Of a DNA stretch of 6,150 nucleotides, positions 1 to 5,997 are shown one piece after another (within the stretch, counting starts at the first letter, position 1; each line of letters opens with the position of its first letter). The notes under the pieces are model-generated. The model ran no database searches. It was not told the DNA's origin and saw only the letters and a list, made by a program, of their open reading frames with translations. The position numbers and the translations under genes are program-made. Source of the stretch: Campylobacter sp. (GTDB lineage: Bacteria > Campylobacterota > Campylobacteria > Campylobacterales > Campylobacteraceae); contig JAJQAF010000038.1 in assembly GCA_021203945.1 (NCBI GenBank), positions 1 through 6,150 of the forward strand, read 5' to 3'.

Positions 1-28
1 TTTTAAGAAAATTTTATAAAAATATTAC

Positions 29-34
29 ATTATA
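29..34 (-). promoter_or_regulatory. Possible -10 box downstream of ftsK
   Basis: The minus strand carries TATAAT (29-34) just past the ftsK TAA at 38-40. It could start a transcript for a gene lying before position 1. The region is so A+T-rich that this may be chance, and the gene it would serve is outside the window. Confidence 0.25.
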
Positions 35-37
35 TTT

Positions 38-187
38 TTATAAATTTTCCCTTTGCCCTTTGTCATTAACCGGGCTTAGCACGCCCATTTGCTCCATTTG
101 CTCAATGATGTTTGCAGCGCGGTTATAGCCTACTCCAAGCAGCCTTTGAATATAACTGATTGAAGTTTTTTGCTCGCTTAAAATTAT
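38..187 (-). pseudogene. ftsK: FtsK gamma (winged-helix) domain remnant beyond the amber codon
   Basis: Read in the ftsK frame after the TAG at 188-190, 49 codons run to a TAA at 38-40. They begin IILSEQKTSISYIQRLLGVG and continue with YNRAANIIEQMEQMGVLSP, the conserved FtsK/SpoIIIE gamma domain that in other bacteria reads KOPS-type polarity sequences and contacts the Xer recombinase. All conserved parts are present and there is no frameshift, so the only lesion at this end is the TAG. No start codon or ribosome site is seen just after the TAG; the only in-frame ATGs are deep in the domain, so independent translation is unlikely. It is made only if the TAG is read through, or if the TAG is a sequence error. 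Confidence 0.88.
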
Positions 188-2122
188 CTATTTAGCCTCT
201 TCGTATCTTTCGTCAAGATCGCCCAAATTCGCACTTCCACCAGTTCCGCCGCCGCTATTTGCACTCTCTTCGGCTAAAAATCTATCGTCATAAACGACTT
301 CCTGCTGCTCTTTTAGGAAATTTACGATGTTTTCTATCTCTTTCTCGCTTGCAAAAGGTGCATGAAGCCTAATTATCCCCGGACTTCCCGGCGGTGTAAA
401 TAGCATATCGCCGCGTCCCAGCAAACTCTCCGCACCCATTTGATCCAAGATTACCTTGCTATCAATTCTCTGCCCTACTCGGTAGCTGATACGGCTTGGC
501 AAATTTGCTTTGATTAGTCCCGTTACGACATCTACGCTTGGGCGTTGGGTCGCGACTATCAGATGAATTCCGCTAGCGCGCGCCATCTGGGCAAGCCGTC
601 CTATATATAGCTCCACGTCTTTGCCGCTAGTCATCATCAAATCGGCAAGTTCGTCAATGATAACTACGATATACGCAAACTGTTCGCCGCCTTCAATTTT
701 CATCTTTTCATTGTAGCTTTCTATGTTTTTGGTGCGAGTATGGCTCATTATCGTATATCTTCGCTCCATCTCCGCAACCATATTAGCTAACGCCGTAATC
801 GCCTGCTTTGCCTGCGTAATGACAGGCGTAAGAAGATGCGGAATATCGTTATAAATACTAAATTCAAGCATCTTCGGATCTATCATCATCAAGCGTAAGG
901 TCTGCGGGCTATTGCGATACAGCAAACTTAAAAGCATTGCATTTATCCCTACGCTCTTACCCGATCCCGTAGTTCCGGCGATTAGCAAGTGCGGAAGCTT
1001 CTTAAGATCGGTTATAAACGGTGCTCCGACGATGTCTTTACCAAGTGCCATCGTTAGCGGACTTGAAGCCTTTTTATAAATTTCACTTTCTAAAATTTCT
1101 TTTAGATATATAGTTTCGCTAGATTGATTAGGCACTTCAATACCGACTACATCTTTACCGGGAATCGGCGCTTGGATACGGATAGTCTGAGCTTTTAAAG
1201 CCATCGCCAAATCATCTTGAAGCGTAAGAATTTTACTCACTTTTATATGCGGAGCGGGACGAAATTCAAACGTAGTTACGATCGGTCCCGTGTATGTTCG
1301 CACCACATCGCCGTCGATTTTAAATTTACGAAGTTTATCCAGTAAATCGGAAATCTTTTGATCAATTTCGGCTTCGTTGATATTATGCGAACGTTTTGGC
1401 GGATCGTTTAGAAATTTAAGCGAAGGCAGAGTGAAGTCCTTCGGCTTTTCAACCTTGCCCTTTTCGATTTGATCAAGCAACTGCTTATTTTCAGCCACTT
1501 CATTTAGAATTTCAACGCCGTTTAACGTTAAAATTTTAACCTCTTTAGACTCATTTTGCTCTAAATTTTCACTCTCTTCGGCTAAAATTTGAGTGTCGAT
1601 TATCTCATCGTTAGTCGTATCTTCTTTTGTTTTTTTACGTTCTATTTTAGCTACTTGCTTTTGTTCTATACGCGCTTTTTTAGGCGAAGCGGATGAAATT
1701 TTATCATTTGGAATGACAAAAGCCTTTTTTAATATGACGATTAAATTTTCTCTAAAAATAAGACCTAGCGAAATAGTAAATATCATAAATATCGCCACGC
1801 AAGTGCCTATCATGCCGATAACTTCTTTTAAAGCGTCGTTTATAAAATTTCCTATCAATCCGCCGTTTTCGCTCGAAGTCGTAACAGCTTGAAACATCAC
1901 AAACGATAAGAAAAATAGAAAAATTCCCAGCAAAAACTGTGAGAATTCCAAATCGAAATTTTGAAAATTTTTATAAACGTAATAAGCAAAAATAATAAGA
2001 AAAAACGGATAAACGTATGCGATATAGCCGAAAAGTTTTATATTTGCAAGACCGACGGTTTGCCCCAAAGAACCTACAAAATCAGCCGTAGGAGCAGCGG
2101 TCGCGATACCAAAATACACCAA
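188..2122 (-). CDS. ftsK: DNA translocase FtsK, ended by an in-frame amber codon before the gamma domain
   Basis: FtsK is a membrane-anchored hexameric ATPase at the division septum that pumps DNA and activates Xer recombination at dif. The first usable start, TTG at 2120-2122, gives 644 residues. Membrane segments lie near residues 33-50, 63-80 and 102-123, followed by a short charged linker (about 140-230), the alpha/beta motor, Walker A GTTGSGKS at 383-390 and Walker B IVVIIDE at 485-491. A Ser/Gly-rich linker (619-633) leads to ...DERYEEAK and then TAG at 188-190. The frame continues without another stop to TAA at 38-40 and encodes the gamma domain. The TTG has no ribosome site and would cut the first membrane helix; the frame is open upstream to about 2176 and a good Shine-Dalgarno points at ATT 2159-2161, so 38-2161 is probably the ancestral gene. 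The motor is intact. The FtsK assignment is certain; whether the break is real or a sequence error is not. Confidence 0.93.
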   Translation of the reverse strand: MVYFGIATAAPTADFVGSLGQTVGLANIKLFGYIAYVYPFFLIIFAYYVYKNFQNFDLEFSQFLLGIFLFFLSFVMFQAVTTSSENGGLIGNFINDALKEVIGMIGTCVAIFMIFTISLGLIFRENLIVILKKAFVIPNDKISSASPKKARIEQKQVAKIERKKTKEDTTNDEIIDTQILAEESENLEQNESKEVKILTLNGVEILNEVAENKQLLDQIEKGKVEKPKDFTLPSLKFLNDPPKRSHNINEAEIDQKISDLLDKLRKFKIDGDVVRTYTGPIVTTFEFRPAPHIKVSKILTLQDDLAMALKAQTIRIQAPIPGKDVVGIEVPNQSSETIYLKEILESEIYKKASSPLTMALGKDIVGAPFITDLKKLPHLLIAGTTGSGKSVGINAMLLSLLYRNSPQTLRLMMIDPKMLEFSIYNDIPHLLTPVITQAKQAITALANMVAEMERRYTIMSHTRTKNIESYNEKMKIEGGEQFAYIVVIIDELADLMMTSGKDVELYIGRLAQMARASGIHLIVATQRPSVDVVTGLIKANLPSRISYRVGQRIDSKVILDQMGAESLLGRGDMLFTPPGSPGIIRLHAPFASEKEIENIVNFLKEQQEVVYDDRFLAEESANSGGGTGGSANLGDLDERYEEAK

Positions 2123-2158
2123 AATACAAATAGCAACGGTTAATAAAGATTGACGTAA

Positions 2159-2173
2159 AATTTTAAATCCTTT
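2159..2173 (-). promoter_or_regulatory. ftsK ribosome binding site pointing at an ATT codon
   Basis: On the minus strand AAAGGA (2168-2173) is followed by six bases and then ATT (2159-2161), in frame with ftsK. Starting there adds 13 residues, ILRQSLLTVAICI, directly before LVYFGIATA, which completes a first membrane helix and gives FtsK its usual four. There is no ATG, GTG or TTG at the proper spacing. Either translation starts at the rare codon ATT (known for infC), or an ATG has changed by one base. The ribosome site is clear; use of ATT is inference. Confidence 0.6.
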
Positions 2174-2188
2174 GTTCTAAAAAGGCTA

Positions 2189-2197
2189 ATTATAGCA
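2189..2197 (-). promoter_or_regulatory. sigma-70 promoter of ftsK (extended -10)
   Basis: The minus strand reads TGC TATAAT, an extended -10 box matching the consensus (TATAAT at 2189-2194). Transcription would start near 2182, giving a leader of about 20 bases before the ribosome site at 2168-2173. No -35 box is evident, as is usual in Campylobacter. The position, between the flgL terminator and ftsK, indicates that ftsK has its own promoter. Confidence 0.7.
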
Positions 2198-2215
2198 CAG
2201 TAGGCTTTAAATTTT

Positions 2216-2244
2216 AAAAATCGGCAGGCAAAAGCGTCTGCCGA
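2216..2244 (-). terminator. Rho-independent terminator of flgL
   Basis: On the minus strand the perfect 7-bp stem TCGGCAG / CTGCCGA (arms at 2238-2244 and 2221-2227, loop of 10) is followed at once by TTTTT (2216-2220). It lies six bases past the flgL stop codon. On the plus strand the hairpin is not followed by a T run, so it should work only for flgL. It separates flgL transcription from the ftsK promoter just downstream. Confidence 0.88.
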
Positions 2245-2250
2245 ATATGA

Positions 2251-4470
2251 CTACATATAGTTTAGTAGGCTTAGTTGATTGATTTTTGCGCTTGCTTGGA
2301 GCATAGCCTGATACGAGAGCGATTTTTGCGTAAAATTTAGATAGGCTTCCGCGTAATCTGCGTCAATGACCTCATTTTTGACCGTGAGAACATTTACTTT
2401 CATCAAAGAAGCACGCTCTTTTGTTGCCGTAATTAGATTCGTTTGCGAACCGATCTTGGTAAGCTCCTTATTTGCGTGATCTATCAAGTGGTCAAGGCGT
2501 TCTATGGCTCCTTGCATTCCCGTATTTCTAGGATCTTCACTATCGGCGTTAGCTCGGTAATACCCTTGTCTGACCGCCTCTATCATTTTATCCAGATCAT
2601 CAAATACGTTTACGCTCGGCTCATCGATTGTTATGGCGTTATTTTCCGAAAATGTAAATGCCGAGCCTCTTCCCTGCGATGTAGCGGTTGTGTTTCCCGT
2701 GCTATCTCCGTAAAATTTTTCAACGTCGGTTGTAGCGTCATAAAGCGAAATTTCGATGGTAGAGACGGAATTCGTCTTGTCGGTAAGCTCTATTTTGCCC
2801 TTATCGTTTAAATTTACCTCTACGGCTCCTTTGCTAAGGTGAATGGCTTGATTGTAGCTTGCATAGTTGTTTCCGGCGGGTATATTCTCGCTTGCCGCCA
2901 TGGCTATGATATCGTTTATCTGTCTAAATGTAACGTCTTTTGTGGGGGTCGTAAATTCTCCGTATTCGGTAGCATGCCATATATCAAAGGTTTGCGTTGT
3001 TCCGCTACCTTTTACGCCTATCGTAAACGTAGCCGTTTGTGCGGCGACAGGCGGAGTAGCCGTTAAATTTTCCTCGTGTCCCAAATCTATGCTTATTTCA
3101 TACTCCGTTCCGTTTCTTGAAAGGACTTCCATATTAAGTTTTCGATCGTCTATATTATATTTACCTTGCTCTTTGGGTGGATATAGCTCGCCGGTTCCCG
3201 CCACTTCGCTAAGCCTAGTGGCGTCGGTTGCGTATTCGCCGCTCTTTCTCACTACTTGAGAGACGTTTGAAGTTACTTTATTGTCCTTTTTATCAAACCT
3301 AATTTTATCAAAATCAAACGAATCTGCCGCGTTTCCTTGGTTGTCTATAAATTTGCTTTTTGTAAATTCCGTTATATGCACGTTTGAGGCGTTCTTAAGA
3401 TCGGCTAAAGTATTTACGGTATCTAAAGCCGTATTTTGAGCGATAGAGCTTTTATCGGCAGCCGTAGAAGTAGCCGCGACCATATGAAAATCTATAACCT
3501 GATTGCCTTTCGTGAGGTCTTTGACGTTAAATTGTCCTTCGTTATTTATACTTACATCGACAACTTTCGTAGTAGATGTATTGCCGAATTCTTGACCGAT
3601 TTTTTGCATCAAACCTTCTATGCTGGCATCGGCGGTCATTTTAAATTTGCTGGTGAATGTCGTTCCGTCCGGTTTTTTGCCCTGTAAGTAAAAATAAGTA
3701 TCGGGAAAAGATATGCCCGAATTTTCAAGAAAATCATAATCAGGATTGATCGTGCCCGCGTATTTACCGTTACTATCAACGTTTTTAGAATCCTCGGCGT
3801 AATTTAATCCGATCATATCCTTTATAGTATTTTGTGCGGTTAGGTATTGCGGGTTCTCGCTCACGTCTGTTTTTGTATTATTCACCAAATTTACGTTTGT
3901 AGTCAAAATTTTACTATAATCGTTATCTTTGCCCAAAAATATATCGTATCCGGGGATATTATACGGTAATTCTATCTGAGAGCCGGCTGAAGTTTTCATA
4001 CTATCGCGATTTCCTTGATATTTACCGTTATTATCGATCGGTTTCGTATCTACGGCGCTTCCTGAAAATAAAAACTGACCGTTTACTGAAGTATTTGCTA
4101 TATTCACAAGGTGATTTTTTATTCCTTGTAACTCGTTTGCCAACGCCTCCAAAGACGTCTTATTATGAACGTCGCTAGCGGCTTGAACGACCTTTGTTTT
4201 AAAATTTTCAAGTTGTTTTTCGAATTCTTGTAAAGATTTGTCCGTATTTTTAGAGAAATTTACCGATTTACTCGTAGCTTCGACAACTTGATCCAGCGTA
4301 GTCACTTCATAGTCAAGTCTCATAGCGTCACTATAAACGCTTGCATTTTCATATGAATTTTGTATTTTTAGACCGCTTGAAATTTGCTGATAGCTTTTAT
4401 TAACGCCTTTCATATTATTTTGATAATCATGCAAAGTCTGGCTAAATCGTGATTGGTTTGTTATTCTCAT
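2251..4470 (-). CDS. flgL: Flagellar hook-filament junction protein FlgL (HAP3)
   Basis: FlgL is exported by the flagellar type III system and forms the second junction layer between hook and filament, next to FlgK. The 739 residues open with MRITNQSRFSQTLHDYQNNM and a heptad-rich helical D0/D1 region (1 to about 135) ending in the flagellin-family motif NGQFLFSGSAVD (130-141). The C-terminal partner helices occupy about 651-739, ending in YQAMLQASAKINQLSLLNYM. The middle (about 150-640) is long, acidic and rich in Thr, Asn and Ser, and fits surface-exposed variable domains. It is more than twice the size of the roughly 320-residue enteric FlgL, but long forms are normal in Campylobacter, where the gene has also been called flaD. 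No Cys was noticed. ATG at 4468-4470 has AGGA upstream with seven-base spacing. It is preceded by a sigma-54 promoter and followed by ftsK on the same strand. Confidence 0.93.
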   Translation of the reverse strand: MRITNQSRFSQTLHDYQNNMKGVNKSYQQISSGLKIQNSYENASVYSDAMRLDYEVTTLDQVVEATSKSVNFSKNTDKSLQEFEKQLENFKTKVVQAASDVHNKTSLEALANELQGIKNHLVNIANTSVNGQFLFSGSAVDTKPIDNNGKYQGNRDSMKTSAGSQIELPYNIPGYDIFLGKDNDYSKILTTNVNLVNNTKTDVSENPQYLTAQNTIKDMIGLNYAEDSKNVDSNGKYAGTINPDYDFLENSGISFPDTYFYLQGKKPDGTTFTSKFKMTADASIEGLMQKIGQEFGNTSTTKVVDVSINNEGQFNVKDLTKGNQVIDFHMVAATSTAADKSSIAQNTALDTVNTLADLKNASNVHITEFTKSKFIDNQGNAADSFDFDKIRFDKKDNKVTSNVSQVVRKSGEYATDATRLSEVAGTGELYPPKEQGKYNIDDRKLNMEVLSRNGTEYEISIDLGHEENLTATPPVAAQTATFTIGVKGSGTTQTFDIWHATEYGEFTTPTKDVTFRQINDIIAMAASENIPAGNNYASYNQAIHLSKGAVEVNLNDKGKIELTDKTNSVSTIEISLYDATTDVEKFYGDSTGNTTATSQGRGSAFTFSENNAITIDEPSVNVFDDLDKMIEAVRQGYYRANADSEDPRNTGMQGAIERLDHLIDHANKELTKIGSQTNLITATKERASLMKVNVLTVKNEVIDADYAEAYLNFTQKSLSYQAMLQASAKINQLSLLNYM

Positions 4471-4502
4471 TTTAAATTCCTAAATTTTTTATTGTTTTTT
4501 AT

Positions 4503-4520
4503 AAGCAAAATTAATTCCGC
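4503..4520 (-). promoter_or_regulatory. Sigma-54 (RpoN) promoter of flgL
   Basis: The minus strand reads GCGGAATTAATTTTGCTT. GG (4517-4518) and GC (4505-4506) are separated by exactly 10 bases, and the flanks GGAA and TTTTGCTT fit the sigma-54 pattern I recall for Campylobacter flagellar genes. Transcription would start near 4493, about 23 bases before the start codon, leaving room for the AGGA ribosome site (4477-4480). It fits flgL being a late rod-hook class gene controlled by the FlgSR/RpoN system in this genus. Seen: spacing and bases. Inferred: regulation. Confidence 0.72.
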
Positions 4521-4572
4521 TTTTTACAATATCGGAGAAAATGCAAATTCTTTTAGGATTATCAACTTATAG

Positions 4573-4578
4573 TATAAT
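4573..4578 (+). promoter_or_regulatory. sigma-70 -10 box of yaaA
   Basis: A perfect TATAAT preceded by TATAG sits 33 bases before the preferred yaaA start at 4611. Initiation near 4585 gives a leader of about 25 bases holding GGAG at 4601-4604. There is no clear -35 box. It diverges from the flgL sigma-54 promoter, with about 55 bases between the two core elements, so upstream sequences may be shared. Confidence 0.65.
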
Positions 4579-4610
4579 GCGAACGATCTAATAAAAGCAT
4601 GGAGTTTAGC

Positions 4611-5366
4611 ATGGGATTAAAAATATTATTTTCTCCAAGCGAGAGCAAAAACGCTATCCGGAGCAATGAACGCATACAAAAAGACGGGTTTATTTTTCCA
4701 AAGCTTTTTGATTTAAGGCTTAAAATTTTAAACGAATACAATGATTTTTTAAAGACGGCGAGTGACGAAAAACTTTGCAAACTATTCGGTTTTAAAAATT
4801 TGCGACAAAGCGATACCTTAAGAGACGATATATTTGCCAAAGGCTGTATAAAAGCCGTTCTCAGATACGACGGAGTCGCATATAAGCACCTTGATTACCG
4901 CTCGCTTGAAGAAAATTCCAAAAAATATATAGACGAAAACGTTTTGATATTTTCAAATCTATTCGGTCCTATTTCGGCAAGCGATCCGATCCCTGAATAC
5001 AAACTCAAGCAAGGCGAAAAAATAGGCAAACTAAATATAGAAAAATTTTATAATGAAAATTTTAGCCGAGCCGTAGATAGTTTTTTACAAAACGACGATA
5101 TTTTAGATCTAAGAGCCGGTTTTTATGAAAAATTTTACGACATTAAAAGAGAGTATATAACGTTTAAATTTTTAAAAAACGGTAAAATTTTAAGCCATCA
5201 CGCAAAAGCGTATCGCGGTAAAATTTTAAAAGAAATATCAAAAAATAAGATAAATGATAAAAATGGACTCGCTAGAGTAAATTTTGAAAATTTACGCCTT
5301 ATTGATATCAAAAAAATCGGTTTAAAGACGGAGTTTGCATTTGAAATCAATGAGCAAAACGGCTAA
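4611..5366 (+). CDS. yaaA: YaaA family (DUF328/UPF0246) peroxide stress protein
   Basis: In E. coli YaaA limits oxidative DNA and protein damage during hydrogen peroxide stress by lowering free intracellular iron, and the family binds DNA. The protein here is soluble and has 251 residues, close to E. coli's 258. Family features: the N-terminal MGLKILFSPSESK (ISPAKTL in E. coli), RYDGVAYKHLDY (85-96; the FKGDVYTGL region), NLFGPISASDPIPEYKLKQG (116-135; the LYGVLRPLDLMQPYRLEMG region), DLRAGFYEKF (166-175) and HHAKAYRGKILKEI (196-209; the AKxxRG motif). The in-frame ATG at 4599 overlaps its own would-be GGAG site; that GGAG (4601-4604) sits six bases before ATG 4611, so I start there. The gene is divergent from flgL and precedes hup on the same strand, but hup has its own promoter. 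Function is transferred from the family and not shown here. Confidence 0.85.
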   Translation: MGLKILFSPSESKNAIRSNERIQKDGFIFPKLFDLRLKILNEYNDFLKTASDEKLCKLFGFKNLRQSDTLRDDIFAKGCIKAVLRYDGVAYKHLDYRSLEENSKKYIDENVLIFSNLFGPISASDPIPEYKLKQGEKIGKLNIEKFYNENFSRAVDSFLQNDDILDLRAGFYEKFYDIKREYITFKFLKNGKILSHHAKAYRGKILKEISKNKINDKNGLARVNFENLRLIDIKKIGLKTEFAFEINEQNG

Positions 5367-5380
5367 TTTTGACGTTTTTT
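5356..5380 (+). terminator. Possible weak terminator of yaaA
   Basis: AAAACG (5356-5361) can pair with CGTTTT (5373-5378) around an 11-base loop, and the T run continues to 5380. The stem overlaps the end of yaaA and has only two G-C pairs, so termination would be weak. A second A+T palindrome, AATTTTTAAAAATT (5386-5399), follows. Confidence 0.35.
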
Positions 5381-5426
5381 GTTAAAATTTTTAAAAATTA
5401 CGGCTAAATTTCGCTAAAAACTATTG

Positions 5427-5452
5427 TTTTTTTTTAAAAAAGATTGTAGAAT
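5427..5452 (+). promoter_or_regulatory. sigma-70 promoter of hup with T9/A6 upstream tract
   Basis: The -10 box TAGAAT (5447-5452) is preceded by nine T (5427-5435) and six A (5436-5441) in place of a -35 box, which is the Campylobacter style of promoter. Transcription would start near 5459, with AAAAGGAT (5471-5478) as the ribosome site six bases before the ATG at 5484. The position and short leader fit a strongly expressed gene such as hup. Confidence 0.65.
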
Positions 5453-5483
5453 TGCCCCATCACACTTCTTAAAAGGATGATTT

Positions 5484-5786
5484 ATGAAAAAAGCTGAGTT
5501 TATTCAAGCTGTTGCCGACAAGGCTGGTCTTTCAAAAAAAGATTCTCTCAAAGTTGTTGACGCTACTTTAGAGACAATTCAAGCCGTTCTTGAGAAAGGC
5601 GATTCTATTAGCTTCATCGGTTTTGGTACTTTCAGCACCGCCGACAGAGCCGCTAGAAAAGCAAGAGTTCCCGGAACTAAAAAAGTTATTGACGTTCCTG
5701 CAAGCAAAGCTGTCAAGTTTAAAGTTGGCAAGAAACTCAAAGAAGTAGTAGCTGCATCGGCTACTAAAAAAGGCAAAAAGAAATAA
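5484..5786 (+). CDS. hup: Nucleoid-associated DNA-binding protein HU
   Basis: HU is a small dimeric protein that bends and compacts DNA without strong sequence preference. The 100 residues show the full fold: an N-terminal helical dimerisation part (MKKAEFIQAVADKAGLSKKD), then GFGTF at 46-50, and the beta-arm from about 52 to 76. The arm tip reads RVPGTKK where many homologues have RNPxTG, with Pro63 as the intercalating residue. The final helix contains KVGKKLKEVV. A tail ATKKGKKK makes it about 10 residues longer than E. coli HU and adds positive charge. It has its own promoter and a strong terminator. The codon choice (GTT, GCT, AAA) looks like that of a highly expressed gene. IHF is an alternative within the family, but the lack of a second subunit gene nearby and the overall sequence favour HU. 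Confidence 0.95.
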   Translation: MKKAEFIQAVADKAGLSKKDSLKVVDATLETIQAVLEKGDSISFIGFGTFSTADRAARKARVPGTKKVIDVPASKAVKFKVGKKLKEVVAASATKKGKKK

Positions 5787-5795
5787 TTCTTTTTG

Positions 5796-5823
5796 TAGAG
5801 ACCTCTAGCAGGTCTCTATTTTT
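5796..5823 (+). terminator. Rho-independent terminator of hup
   Basis: The perfect 9-bp stem TAGAGACCT (5796-5804) / AGGTCTCTA (5810-5818) has a 5-base loop CTAGC and is followed by TTTTT (5819-5823). It begins nine bases after the hup stop codon. It isolates hup from the tRNA gene 32 bases further on. Confidence 0.92.
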
Positions 5824-5855
5824 ACTCAAATTTTATTCATCTAAAATTTTAATTA

Positions 5856-5942
5856 GCCCGAGTGGTGAAACTGGTAGACGCGCCAGACTCAAAATCTGGT
5901 AAGGGCAACCTTGTGTCGGTTCGAGTCCGACCTCGGGCACCA
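5856..5942 (+). tRNA. tRNA-Leu (anticodon CAA)
   Basis: This is a complete class II tRNA of 87 bases that decodes UUG. The acceptor stem GCCCGAG (5856-5862) pairs with CTCGGGC (5932-5938), the discriminator is A5939, and CCA is encoded (5940-5942). The anticodon stem is CCAGA (5883-5887) / TCTGG (5895-5899) with loop CTCAAAA, and the anticodon CAA lies at 5890-5892. A long variable arm AAGG-GCAA-CCTT (5901-5912) is typical of tRNA-Leu. The T arm is GTCGG-TTCGAGT-CCGAC (5915-5931). A weak -10-like TAAAAT (5842-5847) lies too close to be convincing, so the tRNA may depend partly on read-through of the hup terminator or on processing. Confidence 0.97.
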
Positions 5943-5997
5943 TATAATTTATTGCTTATGATACAGTTCTTCTAATGTTCATCAATCTACATAAATT

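Noticed and set aside
1..37. A+T hairpin AAATAT/ATATTT as a terminator of ftsK
   Set aside because: The stem is only six A-T pairs, too weak to call; such pairs are frequent in this sequence.
38..187. Gamma domain as an independently translated small gene, or programmed reinitiation after the TAG
   Set aside because: No start codon or ribosome site lies near the TAG, and in-frame ATGs occur only in the middle of the winged helix, so a separate product is not supported.
1593..1892. Open frame of 99 codons on the plus strand
   Set aside because: It lies wholly antisense to the membrane/linker part of ftsK, has no ribosome site and resembles no family; it is a by-product of the opposite strand.
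1961..2143. Plus-strand open frame of 60 codons
   Set aside because: It is antisense to the start of ftsK, and its product has no recognisable features.
2443..3687. Four plus-strand open frames (2443-2811, 2839-3066, 2867-3259, 3436-3687)
   Set aside because: All are antisense to flgL, which is intact and clearly real; two overlap each other and none has a convincing ribosome site or known domain.
4562..4840. Minus-strand frame of 92 codons upstream of flgL
   Set aside because: It is antisense to the beginning of yaaA, which has family motifs; the Ser/Leu/Phe-rich product is typical of a complement frame.
5579..5776. Minus-strand frame of 65 codons
   Set aside because: It is antisense to hup; the hydrophobic product arises from Lys/Ala-rich coding on the other strand.
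5842..5847. TAAAAT as the tRNA-Leu promoter
   Set aside because: Its predicted start would fall within a couple of bases of the mature tRNA 5' end, and the word belongs to the common TAAAATTTTA repeat.
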